Below are positions 1-7,537 of a stretch of DNA of 17,408 nucleotides, piece by piece; within the stretch, counting starts at the first letter, position 1, and each line of letters starts with the position of its first letter. The stretch is from positions 1-17,408 of the forward strand of contig JAQVKR010000008.1 of NCBI GenBank assembly GCA_028694565.1, given 5' to 3'. A model generated the notes under the pieces. It saw only the letters and a program-made list of their open reading frames with translations, was not told the DNA's origin and made no database searches. This DNA is from Gammaproteobacteria bacterium. GTDB lineage: Bacteria > Pseudomonadota > Gammaproteobacteria > DSM-26407. The translations under genes and the position numbers were made by a program.

Positions 1-677
1 ACTCCGGTGCCGCTCTCGCCCAGGCCGGCGTAGATTTCGCCCTTCGCCCGCGCCACCCCCTCCAGGGAGCCGAAGCCCTCCAGGTGGGCCGGGCCGGCGT
101 TGGTGACCAGCGCCACGTCGGGCCGGGCGATGGCGGTGGTGTAGCTGATTTCGCCGGGATGGTTGGCGCCCAGCTCCACCACCGCGTAGCGGTGCTCCGG
201 CCGCAGGCGAAGCAGGGTCAGGGGCACCCCGATGTCGTTGTTGAGGTTGCCCCGAGTGGCCAGCACCGGACCGCGCCGGGCGAGAACCGCGGCGATCATC
301 TCCTTGACCGTGGTCTTGCCGGAGCTGCCGGTCACCGCCACCACCGGCAGGTCGGCGCGGGTGCGCCACCAGGCCGCCAGCTCCCCCAGCGCCAGGCGGG
401 TGTCCGCCACCCGGATCTGGGGCAGGGGATCGTCCACCGGCCGGGAGACCAGCGCCGCGCAGGCGCCCCGCTCACGGGCCGCGGCCAGGTAGTCGTGGCC
501 ATCGAAGCTGGGGCCGGTCAGGGCCACGAACAGGTCCCCCGGCGCCAGGGTCCGGGTATCGGTGCTGACCGCCCCGAACAGGCCGTCGGCGCCGTGGTGC
601 GTGCCGGCGAGCAGCGCCGCCGCCTCGGTGAAATGCAGGCTGTAGCCCACGGGGACGTTGCCGGCGGAGGCGTTCAT
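1..677 (-). CDS. murF: UDP-N-acetylmuramoyl-tripeptide--D-alanyl-D-alanine ligase, 3' end cut by window
   Basis: The ligase adds D-Ala-D-Ala to UDP-MurNAc-tripeptide in the cytoplasm, the last cytoplasmic step of the peptidoglycan precursor nucleotide. About 225 N-terminal residues are visible, roughly half of the family's usual ~450; the rest lies beyond position 1. The ATP-binding P-loop reads VTGSSGKTTVKEM (about 300-345), followed by GNLNNDIGVPLTLL and VVELGANHPGEI, both typical of MurF. The N-terminal substrate-binding part contains STDTRTLAPGDLFVAL. The start ATG (677-675) overlaps the murE stop by four bases (ATGA). A GGGAGG ribosome-binding site sits about 6 bases upstream, inside the last codons of murE, which points to translational coupling. 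No frameshift is seen in the visible part. Confidence 0.95.
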   Translation of the reverse strand, partial: MNASAGNVPVGYSLHFTEAAALLAGTHHGADGLFGAVSTDTRTLAPGDLFVALTGPSFDGHDYLAAARERGACAALVSRPVDDPLPQIRVADTRLALGELAAWWRTRADLPVVAVTGSSGKTTVKEMIAAVLARRGPVLATRGNLNNDIGVPLTLLRLRPEHRYAVVELGANHPGEISYTTAIARPDVALVTNAGPAHLEGFGSLEGVARAKGEIYAGLGESGTG

Positions 678-2224
678 GCCGAGCCTCCCGGCCGCAGCAG
701 GCGCAGCACTTCGTCGCGGTCGCTGAAGGGACGGCGGATGTCGCCCACCTGCTGGTAGTCCTCGTGGCCCTTGCCGGCCACCAGCACCACGTCCCCGGCC
801 CGGGCGCCGGACACCGCCAGGGCAATGGCCCGGGCCCGATCGTGTTCCACCTGCGCCCGCTCCGGAGCGCCCATCCCCGCCAGGATCCCGGCGACGATGG
901 CCGCCGGGGATTCGCCGCGGGGATTGTCGTCGGTCACCACCACCCGGTCGGCGAGCCGCTCGGCCACCTCGCCCATCTCCGGCCGCTTGCCGCGGTCGCG
1001 ATCCCCGCCGGCGCCGAACACGCACCACAACCGGCCGCGGCAGTGCTCGCGCAGCGCCCCGAGGGTCTGCTCCAGGGCGTCCGGGGTGTGCGCGTAATCC
1101 ACCACCACCAGCGGCCGGTCGTTGCCGCCGAGGCGCTCCATCCGGCCGGGCGGCGTCCGCACCCGCCCCATCTGCCCGAGCGCCGTCCCGAGGGGGACGC
1201 CCAGGGCGCCCAGCACGCCGAGAACGCCGAGGAGGTTGGCCGCGTTGTAGCGCCCCAGCACCGGGGTGCGCAGCACGCCTTCGCCCCAGGGCGTCTCCAC
1301 CCGGAGCTCGAACCCGACCGGATCCAGGCGCAGATCGTGTCCCCGCACCCAGGCCAGCCCCTCGGGATACTCGGGCAGCTGCCGCTCCCCCTCCAGGCTG
1401 TAGGCGATCACATCCAGATCCGCCGGCAGGGTGGCCAGGATCTCGCGCCCGAAGGCGTCGTCGGCATTCACCACCGCGCAGGCCAGCCCGGGCCAGTGGA
1501 ACAGCCGGCGCTTGATCTCGCCGTAGCTGGCCATGTCGCCGTGGTAGTCGAGATGATCGCGGCTCAGGTTGGTGAACAGCGCGGTGTGGAAGCGCACGCC
1601 CGCCACGCGGCCCTGGTGCAGGCCGTGGGAGGAGACCTCCATCACCGCGGTGTCCGTTCCGCCGTCCCGGAACCGCGCCAGCCAGCGCTGCACGGCCAGC
1701 GCGTCCGGGGTGGTGTGGCTGGCGGCTTCGAGCCGCCCCGGACGCCCGTAGCCCACCGTGCCCATGATTCCGCAGGGGCGCCCGGCGCCTTCCAGCGCCT
1801 GGGCCAGGAAATGGCTGCAGGAGGTCTTCCCGTTGGTGCCGGTGACGCCCACCACCGTCACCGCGGCCGACGGCGCGCCGTAGAACCGGTCGGCGATTAC
1901 CCCGGCCCGCAGGGCGAGACGATCCACGCCGATGACGGGCACCTCCGGGTGGCCGGCGACGTCCAGCGCCGGGGGGACCGCGGGCAGCCCCTCGCCCTTC
2001 TCCCAGGCCACCGCGACGGCGCCGGCGCTCACCGCCTGGGCCGCGTACTCGCCACCGTGCCGGGTCTCTCCCGCCACGGCCAGGAACAGATCCCCCGGCG
2101 CCACGGCGCGGCTGTCCAGCGCCAGCCCCGTCACTTCGCGATCCTGGCCCGGCAGCAGCAGGGCCATGCCCTCCAGGAGCCGGCCGAGGGGCACGCCCGC
2201 GGGAATCCGTTCGGCGGCCATCAT
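674..2224 (-). CDS. murE: UDP-N-acetylmuramoyl-L-alanyl-D-glutamate--2,6-diaminopimelate ligase
   Basis: This cytoplasmic ATP-dependent Mur ligase adds the third stem-peptide residue. The protein is 516 aa, slightly longer than the usual ~495. The N-terminal domain carries LDSRAVAPGDLF (residues 36-47), the P-loop is TGTNGKTS (128-135) and the central domain includes MEVSSHGL. The C-terminal domain holds DDNPRGES; the DNPR motif (433-436) is the known signature for meso-diaminopimelate rather than lysine, as expected for a Gram-negative. GKGHE lies at 484-488. The start ATG at 2224 overlaps the ftsI stop (ATGA), with AAGGTG about 6 bases upstream; a second ATG follows immediately at 2221. It is co-transcribed with ftsI and murF. 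Confidence 0.97.
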   Translation of the reverse strand: MMAAERIPAGVPLGRLLEGMALLLPGQDREVTGLALDSRAVAPGDLFLAVAGETRHGGEYAAQAVSAGAVAVAWEKGEGLPAVPPALDVAGHPEVPVIGVDRLALRAGVIADRFYGAPSAAVTVVGVTGTNGKTSCSHFLAQALEGAGRPCGIMGTVGYGRPGRLEAASHTTPDALAVQRWLARFRDGGTDTAVMEVSSHGLHQGRVAGVRFHTALFTNLSRDHLDYHGDMASYGEIKRRLFHWPGLACAVVNADDAFGREILATLPADLDVIAYSLEGERQLPEYPEGLAWVRGHDLRLDPVGFELRVETPWGEGVLRTPVLGRYNAANLLGVLGVLGALGVPLGTALGQMGRVRTPPGRMERLGGNDRPLVVVDYAHTPDALEQTLGALREHCRGRLWCVFGAGGDRDRGKRPEMGEVAERLADRVVVTDDNPRGESPAAIVAGILAGMGAPERAQVEHDRARAIALAVSGARAGDVVLVAGKGHEDYQQVGDIRRPFSDRDEVLRLLRPGGSA

Positions 2225-3945
2225 GGCTTCACCTTGTCGGTGCTGGCCATGCGCACGGCATCGCCCGGCCCCGGCGGCGCGTCCGGGGCGATGTTGAGCA
2301 GCCGCAACGCGCCGGCCATGACCCGGGAAAAGACCGGGGCGGCCACCTGGCCGCCGTAGTAGGCCTTGCCGCCGGGCTCGTTGATCATCACCACCGCGGC
2401 CAGCCGCGGCTGGCTGATGGGCGCCAGGCCGCTGAACACGGCGATATAGTGGTCCTCCGAATAGCCGCCGGCGATGGCCTTGCGCACCGTGCCGGTCTTG
2501 CCGCCCACCCGGTAGCCGGGCACGGCGGCCCTGGTGGCGGTGCCGCCCTCCTGCACCACCGACTCCAGCATGGGCAGAATCTGCGCGACAATCCGGTGGT
2601 CGATGACGCGCTCGCCCTCGATCGGCTCATCCCGGCGGAGAAACGTGACCGGGTTGCGCACGCCATCGGCGGCGAACACCGCGTAGGCGTGGGCCAGTTG
2701 CAGGGAGGTGACCGACAGCCCGTAGCCGAAGGCGAAGGTGGCCTGCTCGATGGGACGCCAGCGGCTGAAATCCCCCAGCAGCCCGCTGGTCTCGCCCGGG
2801 AATCCGCTGGAGGAGACCATGCCGAACCCCATCCGCGAGTAGAGCCCCCAGAGCCGGTCGGGCGGGAGGGACAGCGCGATCTTGCTGACCCCCACGTTGC
2901 TCGACTTGCGGATCACCCCGGCCACGTCCAGCAGGCCGTAGTTGTGCACATCGCGGACCGTGTCCCGGCCCACCCGCATCCAGCCCGGACTGGTCTCCAC
3001 CGGGGTTTCCGGCGTGTACCGGCCGCTCTCCAGGGCCGCCGCGACGGCGAAGGGCTTCATGGTGGAGCCCGGCTCGAAGGGATCGGTCACGGCCCGGTTG
3101 CGGTAGCGCCCGCCGGTCAGCCCGGCCCGGTTGTTGGGGTTGAAGGACGGCTGGTTGACCATGGCCAGCACTTCGCCGGTTTGGGCGTCCAGGATCACGA
3201 TGGAGCCGGAGCGGGCCCCGTTGTCCTGGATGGCCGCCTTGAGCTCCCGGTAGGCGAGGTACTGGAGCCGGAGATCGAGGCTCAGCGCCAGGTCGCGGCC
3301 CGGGCGCGGGGCGTTGATCAGCTCCACGTCCTGGACCGTCTGCCGGCGCCCATCCTTGAGCACCCGCTTGCTGCCCGGCACGCCGCGCAGCCACTGATCA
3401 TAGGCCAGCTCGATCCCCTCCTGGCCGCCGTCGTCCACGTCAGTGAAGCCCAACACGTGGGAGGCCACCTCGCCCGCCGGGTAGTAGCGGCGGTACTCCT
3501 TGAGCAGGTAGACCCCCGGCACCCCCAGCGATTCGACCCGCTCGGCCACATCCGGGGGAACCTGGCGCTTGATATAGAAGAATTCCCGATCGGCGTAGGC
3601 GGCCAGCGTGCGCTCCAGGCTCTCCGGGCTCAGATCCAGCGTCCGCGCCAGTTCGGGCCAGCTCGCGCGGGCCGCGGCCAGCTCGCGCGGATTGCCCCAG
3701 ACCGTGGCCACCGGCGTACTCACCGCCAGCGGCTCGCCGTTGCGATCGGTAATCATGCCGCGGTGGGCAGGCATGGTGACCGTGCGCAGCATGCGGGCGT
3801 CGCCCTGGTGGCGGTAGAAGTCCCGGTCGAGCACCTGCAGATCCAGAAGCCGCCAGCCCAGCACGCCGAGGGCGAGCGCCAGCACGGCCAGCACGAAAAC
3901 GCGCCGTCCGCGATAATCTGCGTATTCCCGCTCTGCGCCGCTCAT
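2221..3945 (-). CDS. ftsI: Peptidoglycan D,D-transpeptidase FtsI (penicillin-binding protein 3)
   Basis: FtsI is the septal class B penicillin-binding protein. It is anchored in the inner membrane and cross-links septal peptidoglycan in partnership with FtsW and FtsQLB. The 574-aa length is normal. A short cytoplasmic N-terminus precedes one membrane segment (about residues 15-35), then the pedestal domain (PAHRGMITDRNG at 59-70) and the transpeptidase domain. All three penicillin-binding motifs are present: STMK with nucleophile Ser294, SSN at 348-350 and KTG at 483-485. The C-terminus has an extra ~25-residue Pro/Ala-rich tail. The start ATG at 3945 overlaps the ftsL stop by four bases, and the end overlaps murE. 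Confidence 0.97.
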   Translation of the reverse strand: MSGAEREYADYRGRRVFVLAVLALALGVLGWRLLDLQVLDRDFYRHQGDARMLRTVTMPAHRGMITDRNGEPLAVSTPVATVWGNPRELAAARASWPELARTLDLSPESLERTLAAYADREFFYIKRQVPPDVAERVESLGVPGVYLLKEYRRYYPAGEVASHVLGFTDVDDGGQEGIELAYDQWLRGVPGSKRVLKDGRRQTVQDVELINAPRPGRDLALSLDLRLQYLAYRELKAAIQDNGARSGSIVILDAQTGEVLAMVNQPSFNPNNRAGLTGGRYRNRAVTDPFEPGSTMKPFAVAAALESGRYTPETPVETSPGWMRVGRDTVRDVHNYGLLDVAGVIRKSSNVGVSKIALSLPPDRLWGLYSRMGFGMVSSSGFPGETSGLLGDFSRWRPIEQATFAFGYGLSVTSLQLAHAYAVFAADGVRNPVTFLRRDEPIEGERVIDHRIVAQILPMLESVVQEGGTATRAAVPGYRVGGKTGTVRKAIAGGYSEDHYIAVFSGLAPISQPRLAAVVMINEPGGKAYYGGQVAAPVFSRVMAGALRLLNIAPDAPPGPGDAVRMASTDKVKP

Positions 3946-4280
3946 GGCCTCACCACCACCACCGCAGCGGGGCCGGGCAGGGCCATGCCCAGCCGCTCCC
4001 GCGCCTCGGACTCCACCCGTCCGTGGGTCCCCCAGGTGCTCTGCTCCAGCAGCAGCCGCCCCCAGTCCTCGCTCAACCGGTCGTGCACCCGCTGCAATCC
4101 CTGCAGCTCGACGAACAGCCGCCGGCTGACATGCTTGCTGTAGGCGACGCCCAATGCCGAGACCAGCAGCGACGCCAACAGCACGGTGACGGCCGCCGCC
4201 TCCGCCCGGGTGAGGCCGATGCCGCGCGCCGCGCGCGGCGCGCCCCGGCCATGCGGCGGCGTATCGCCCCGGCCGCTCAT
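3942..4280 (-). CDS. ftsL: Cell division protein FtsL
   Basis: A 112-aa bitopic membrane protein between rsmH and ftsI, the invariant dcw position of ftsL. FtsL forms the FtsQLB complex that links the early divisome to activation of FtsWI. A basic N-terminal tail of about 25 residues is followed by one membrane segment (about 28-46, rich in Val/Leu/Ala) and a periplasmic helix (about 50-90) with coiled-coil-like spacing ending in [10 protein letters not shown], a common FtsL ending. The reading frame stays open well upstream into rsmH, but the ATG at 4280 overlaps the rsmH stop (ATGA) and has GGAG about 8 bases upstream, so it is chosen as the start. Identity rests on position and topology, because FtsL is poorly conserved. 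Confidence 0.9.
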   Translation of the reverse strand: MSGRGDTPPHGRGAPRAARGIGLTRAEAAAVTVLLASLLVSALGVAYSKHVSRRLFVELQGLQRVHDRLSEDWGRLLLEQSTWGTHGRVESEARERLGMALPGPAAVVVVRP

Positions 4281-5212
4281 GCCAGCTTCTCCGCCACGCG
4301 CAGCACCGCGCTGCGGGCGCGTGGGTTGTGCTCCACCTCCCCGGGCCCGGCGCGCACCGAGCGCCCGACCGCCCGCATCCGCGGCCGGAGCTCGCTGGCC
4401 GGCACCGGCAGGTCGTCCGGGTAGCGCGTATCCCGCTCGTGGGAGCGGATGAAGCGCTTCACCCGGCGATCCTCGAGCGAGTGGAAGCTGATGACGCACA
4501 GCCGCCCGCCCGGGGCGAGCGCTTCGAGCGCCTGCGCCAGGGTCGCGTCCAGCTCTTCGAGCTCGCGGTTCACGTGGATGCGGATGGCCTGAAAGACGCG
4601 CGTGGCCGGGTGCTTGCCCTTTTCACGGGAAGGATTCGCCGCGGCCACCACCGTCGCCAGCCGCGCGGTCGTCCCGATGGGCTCCTGCTCGCGGGCGTGG
4701 ATGATGGCACGGGCGATGCGCCGGGCGTGGCGCTCCTCGCCATAGGAGCGCAGCACCCAGGCAATCTCCCCCTCCTCCGCCTGCGCCAGCCAGTCGGCCG
4801 CGCCGATGCCGCTGTCGGGGTCCATGCGCATGTCCAGCGGACCATCGCGGAGGAAGCTGAAGCCGCGCCGGGCGTCGTCCAGCTGGGGCGAGGAGACCCC
4901 CAGGTCCAGGAGGATGCCATCCACCCTGCCCGTCCAGCCCCGGCTGTGCACCTCCGCCTCAAGCATCGCGAATGACCCCCGCACGATCGCGAAGCGTTCA
5001 TCGTTGGCCAGGTCAGCCTGCGCCACCGCCACGGCCTCCGGGTCCTTGTCGAAGGCCAGCAGCCGTCCCTCGGGTCCGAGCCGCTCCAGAATCGCCCGCG
5101 CATGTCCGCCGCGGCCGAAGGTGCCGTCTACGTAGATGCCCCCGGGGCGTATGGCCAGCCCCTCCAGCACCTCCCCGAGCAGGACTGGGTGATGTACCGC
5201 CACTTCCACCAT
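4277..5212 (-). CDS. rsmH: 16S rRNA (cytosine(1402)-N(4))-methyltransferase RsmH
   Basis: RsmH methylates N4 of C1402 in the ribosomal P-site using S-adenosylmethionine. The 311-aa length matches the family (E. coli 313). [17 protein letters not shown] is a classic N-terminus. The SAM-binding loop is [10 protein letters not shown] (residues 29-38); [31 protein letters not shown] and [15 protein letters not shown] are family signatures. The frame is open further upstream, but homology fixes the ATG at 5212, four bases after the mraZ stop. Only AGGCGG sits close before it, and the next codon is GTG (5209), which would have better spacing. It is co-transcribed with mraZ and coupled to ftsL through an ATGA overlap. 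Confidence 0.96.
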   Translation of the reverse strand: MVEVAVHHPVLLGEVLEGLAIRPGGIYVDGTFGRGGHARAILERLGPEGRLLAFDKDPEAVAVAQADLANDERFAIVRGSFAMLEAEVHSRGWTGRVDGILLDLGVSSPQLDDARRGFSFLRDGPLDMRMDPDSGIGAADWLAQAEEGEIAWVLRSYGEERHARRIARAIIHAREQEPIGTTARLATVVAAANPSREKGKHPATRVFQAIRIHVNRELEELDATLAQALEALAPGGRLCVISFHSLEDRRVKRFIRSHERDTRYPDDLPVPASELRPRMRAVGRSVRAGPGEVEHNPRARSAVLRVAEKLA

Positions 5213-5216
5213 CCGC

Positions 5217-5675
5217 CTACAACGACAGGGTCGCCAGCTCGGGCGGCAGGTCCTCGCCTCCGAGCGTGGTCTCTTCGAGCCAGGCATCGCGGCGGATGTT
5301 CCAGTTCTCCTCGTCCCAGAGTTCCAGCTTCTTGCCCTGGCCAATCAACACCGTACGCTTGTCCAGCCCGGCGTACTGGCGCAGCGGCGTGGTCAGCAGC
5401 AGTCGCCCGCTGGCATCCATGTCCGTTTCCGTGGCATACCCCACCAGGAGCCGCTGGAAACGGCGGGCCCTGGGATTCACGTTGGCCATGGCGTTGATCT
5501 GGCCCTCGATGAGCTCCCAGTCGGGCATGGGATAGATAAGGAGGCAGCGCTCGTCGGTGTCGATGGTCACCACCAGGCGGCCGTCGCAGCGCTCCAGGAT
5601 CGGGTCGCGGTAGCGGGTGGGCATGGCCATCCGCCCCTTGGCGTCCAGATTGAGATTGGTGATCCCTCGGAACAA
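5217..5675 (-). CDS. mraZ: Transcriptional regulator / division protein MraZ
   Basis: MraZ is a DNA-binding protein with two AbrB-like SpoVT domains that forms a ring-shaped oligomer and regulates its own dcw operon. Each half carries the DxxGR hallmark: [19 protein letters not shown] in the first and [13 protein letters not shown] in the second. I choose the TTG at 5675 as start. It gives 152 aa, the E. coli length, and places the family-typical (M)FRG at the N-terminus. An in-frame GTG at 5714 would add 13 Gly/Ser-rich residues, but it lies inside the predicted operator repeats, about 12 bases after the predicted transcription start, with no good ribosome-binding site. GGGGGG lies upstream of the TTG. 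Identity is certain; the start is likely but unproven. Confidence 0.93.
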   Translation of the reverse strand: MFRGITNLNLDAKGRMAMPTRYRDPILERCDGRLVVTIDTDERCLLIYPMPDWELIEGQINAMANVNPRARRFQRLLVGYATETDMDASGRLLLTTPLRQYAGLDKRTVLIGQGKKLELWDEENWNIRRDAWLEETTLGGEDLPPELATLSL

Positions 5676-5700
5676 CCCCGACCCCCCGGAGCCTGACGGC

Positions 5701-5728
5701 CCATTTTTTTCCACTTAACTCCACTTTT
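5701..5728 (-). promoter_or_regulatory. Predicted MraZ operator: three 10-base-period repeats
   Basis: Read on the minus strand, AAGTGG occurs at 5726-5721 and again at 5716-5711, and a degenerate AAATGG occurs at 5706-5701, exactly 10 bases apart. MraZ boxes in E. coli and mycoplasmas are known 10-base-period TGG-type repeats next to mraZ. Here they lie just after the predicted transcription start, fitting autorepression by MraZ. The repeats are seen directly; the function is inferred. Confidence 0.7.
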
Positions 5729-5732
5729 CGAC

Positions 5733-5762
5733 ACTATAGGTATCGGCCAAGATCAATGTCAA
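5733..5762 (-). promoter_or_regulatory. dcw operon promoter (Pmra), sigma-70 type
   Basis: On the minus strand a perfect -35 TTGACA (5762-5757) is followed after 18 bases by TATAGT (5738-5733), five of six matches to the -10 consensus. The predicted transcription start near 5726 gives a leader of about 50 bases to the TTG start of mraZ. It stands in an AT-rich patch of a GC-rich window, upstream of the whole mraZ-to-murF gene train. Confidence 0.75.
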
Positions 5763-6113
5763 GGGAATCGGCCCCCAAAACGGGGAATTTACTGCTTTTA
5801 ACACAGTAACTTACGCTCACGCGGCGAGGTGGGAGCCGTGCCCGCGGAAGCATTGGGCACAGTCACATGGGGTTAGTCAGGGAAGTTCAAGTAGAATCTC
5901 ATCATGCGGCCCCGGCCGCGCCGTTCGGGCAACCGTTTCACTCTCCCCGCCGGGGCCAAGCCCCACGGAATCCGGGAAATTCCCCGCCGCCGACCGGCGG
6001 CAACGCCCGGCTCGCGGCCCGGCCAACGCCCGCGCCCACCCCCGCGCCTTCGCGATCCGGCAACGGGCGAGCGGGCCGCGGAACGGCCCGAACGCGCAGG
6101 AATCAGGAGAAGG
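5763..6113. other. Intergenic region between the dcw promoter and rnpB
   Basis: No convincing gene is seen in these ~350 bases. The short open frames here on both strands have biased composition and no recognisable domain. It holds several small inverted repeats: GTGCCC/GGGCAC (5838-5843 and 5855-5860), GCCGCCG/CGGCGGC (5986-6001), and the rnpB-proximal hairpin listed separately. The part next to mraZ (about 5763-5815) is noticeably more AT-rich, as expected upstream of a strong promoter. Confidence 0.6.
6072..6090 (-). terminator. Hairpin downstream of rnpB, possible terminator
   Basis: A perfect 7-bp stem CGGGCCG/CGGCCCG with a 5-base loop lies about 25 bases past the predicted 3' end of RNase P RNA on the minus strand. 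No clear U-run follows, so it could act in 3' processing or Rho-dependent ending rather than as a classic intrinsic terminator. Confidence 0.4.
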
Positions 6114-6468
6114 GAAAGAGGGAGCCGGCCTGTAAGCCGGGTTCTGTCGTGGACAGCCATTCATCTGGGACGCACGTCACCGCGCGCCTCGAGCGACCTA
6201 CCCGGGAGCGGCGCGGGCCACGCCATGACTCCCCTATTTGGTCTTGCTCCGGGTGGGGTTTGCCGTGCCGCCGAGTGTTGCCACCGGCGCGGTGCGCTCT
6301 TACCGCACCTTTTCACCCTTGCCGGCGCCCCGGGGGGCGCTTGGGCGGTCTGTTTTCTGTGGCACTTTCCGTCGGCTCGCGCCGCCCAGGCGTTACCTGG
6401 CACCCTGCCCTGTGGAGCCCGGACTTTCCTCCCCGCCCATAGGCGGCGCGGCTGTCCGGCCGACTCCC
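6114..6468 (-). ncRNA. rnpB: RNase P RNA (bacterial type A)
   Basis: This is the catalytic RNA of ribonuclease P, which trims tRNA 5' leaders. On the minus strand the conserved blocks appear in order: GAGGAAAGTCCGGGCTCCA near the 5' end (about 6432-6413), AGGGTGAAAAGGTGCGG followed by TAAGAGCGCACCG in the middle, AGGTCGCTCGAG, and the 3' block beginning AGATGAATGGCTGTCC and continuing to GAACCCGGCTTA (about 6169-6134). Helix P1 pairs 5' GGGAGUCGGCC with 3' GGCCGGCUCCC, fixing the 5' end near 6468 and the 3' end a few bases after 6118. The length of ~355 nt is close to the ~377 nt of E. coli. It sits between mraZ and rsmI, as in Pseudomonas. The exact 3' end is uncertain by several bases. Confidence 0.95.
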
Positions 6469-6474
6469 GGGACC

Positions 6475-6483
6475 ATTATACCA
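6475..6483 (-). promoter_or_regulatory. rnpB promoter, extended -10
   Basis: On the minus strand TGGTATAAT gives a perfect -10 hexamer (6480-6475) with the TGN extension. The seventh base after it is 6468, exactly where the P1 helix places the RNA 5' end. No good -35 hexamer is visible at 17 bases (CGCCGT), which an extended -10 can tolerate. Confidence 0.75.
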
Positions 6484-6628
6484 GCAGCCGGCCGGCAACG
6501 GCGGCCCGATCCGGATTTTCAGCGCCGGACGCAGGGCCGCCCAAGAGGGCCGTGGCACGCGTTCCGGGCACGGGCGCGGCGACGGGGTGGCGCGCCGGGC
6601 CCCGCGCGAAACGGAGCGGCGGCGCCCA

Positions 6629-7486
6629 TCACCCATCCCCCTCGCTCAACCGCATCGCCAACCGGTAGACCTCGTTGCGGCGCCGGCCGCTGAGCTTCAC
6701 GGCCAGCTGCACCGCCTGCTTCAGGGGCAGCTCCCCGAGCAGCACCGCCAGCTGCCGCTCCAGCTCCCCCTCGCGCTCATCCTCCCCGACCGGTTCGGGC
6801 GCCCCGTGGACCAGGATCACGAACTCGCCGCGGCGCTGATCGGGATCCCGCTCCAGCAGCTCCGCCAGTTCCGCCAGGGCGCCCCCGCGCACGGTCTCAT
6901 GAATCTTGGTCAGCTCCCGGGCGAGGACCGCCTCGCGCCCTCCGCCCAGGACCGCGGCCATGTCCGCCAGGGTCTCGCGGATGCGGTGGGGGGACTCGTA
7001 GAAGGCCACGGTGCGGGGCTCTCCGGCCAGCGCCTCAAGCCGGGCGCGGCGCGGCCCGGAGCGGGCCGGCAGAAACCCCTCGAACACGAACCGATCCACC
7101 GGCAGCCCGGCCACCGACAGCGCCGCCACCAGCGCGCTGGGGCCTGGCACCGGGGAGACCCGCAGGCCGCGCGAACGCGCCTCGCGCACCAAGAGGTAGC
7201 CCGGATCGCTCACCAGGGGGGTTCCGGCATCGGAGATCAGGGCCAGCGACTGCCCCGCCTCAAGGCGGTCCAGCAGCGCCGCGACGCGCTGGGCCTCATT
7301 GTGCTCGTGCAGGGAGGTGATGGGCGTGGCAATGGCGAAGTGGCGCAGCAGGGGCGCGCTGTGGCGGGTATCCTCCGCCGCGATGAGATCCACCTCCCTC
7401 AGCACCGTAACGGCCCGCGGGGTCATGTCCCCCAGGTTGCCGAGCGGCGTCGCCACGATGTACAGAACCCCGGACCCGGTCGCCAC
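6629..7486 (-). CDS. rsmI: 16S rRNA (cytidine(1402)-2'-O)-methyltransferase RsmI
   Basis: RsmI adds the 2'-O-methyl group to C1402 of 16S rRNA, the same nucleotide that RsmH in this window methylates on the base. The 285-aa protein belongs to the tetrapyrrole-methylase (SAM) superfamily. Signatures are LYIVATPLGNLGDMTPRA near the N-terminus, AEDTRHSAPLL, LISDAGTPLVSDPGY, VPGPSALVAALSVAGLP, FYESPHRI and LARELTKIHE, and the C-terminus has a LKQAVQLAVKLSGRRRNEVY segment. The start is GTG at 7486 with GGGAGGGG just upstream; the open frame continues much further up opposite lpoA, but homology ends here. It is divergent from lpoA with 51 bases between. Confidence 0.96.
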   Translation of the reverse strand: MATGSGVLYIVATPLGNLGDMTPRAVTVLREVDLIAAEDTRHSAPLLRHFAIATPITSLHEHNEAQRVAALLDRLEAGQSLALISDAGTPLVSDPGYLLVREARSRGLRVSPVPGPSALVAALSVAGLPVDRFVFEGFLPARSGPRRARLEALAGEPRTVAFYESPHRIRETLADMAAVLGGGREAVLARELTKIHETVRGGALAELAELLERDPDQRRGEFVILVHGAPEPVGEDEREGELERQLAVLLGELPLKQAVQLAVKLSGRRRNEVYRLAMRLSEGDG

Positions 7487-7501
7487 GTCCCCTCCCGCCC
7501 T

Positions 7502-7529
7502 TTGCAATATGCCGTTGCTGTTAGATACT
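7502..7529 (+). promoter_or_regulatory. Possible lpoA promoter
   Basis: TTGCAA (7502-7507) and GATACT (7524-7529) are separated by 16 bases, with four of six matches each. The predicted start near 7536 would leave almost no leader before the ATG at 7538, which would favour the ATG at 7550. This is the most AT-rich stretch of the 51-base divergent gap. Confidence 0.25.
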
Positions 7530-7537
7530 GTCGCGCC

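Noticed and set aside
764-4143. Long plus-strand open frames (over 500 codons) across murE and ftsI
   Set aside because: They lie antisense to well-recognised genes and have His/Gly/Pro-rich composition typical of the complementary frame of high-GC coding DNA.
5867-6693. Overlapping open frames on both strands around 5870-6690
   Set aside because: The core of the region is RNase P RNA with conserved sequence blocks and pairing; the frames have no domain and are Arg/Pro/Gly-rich.
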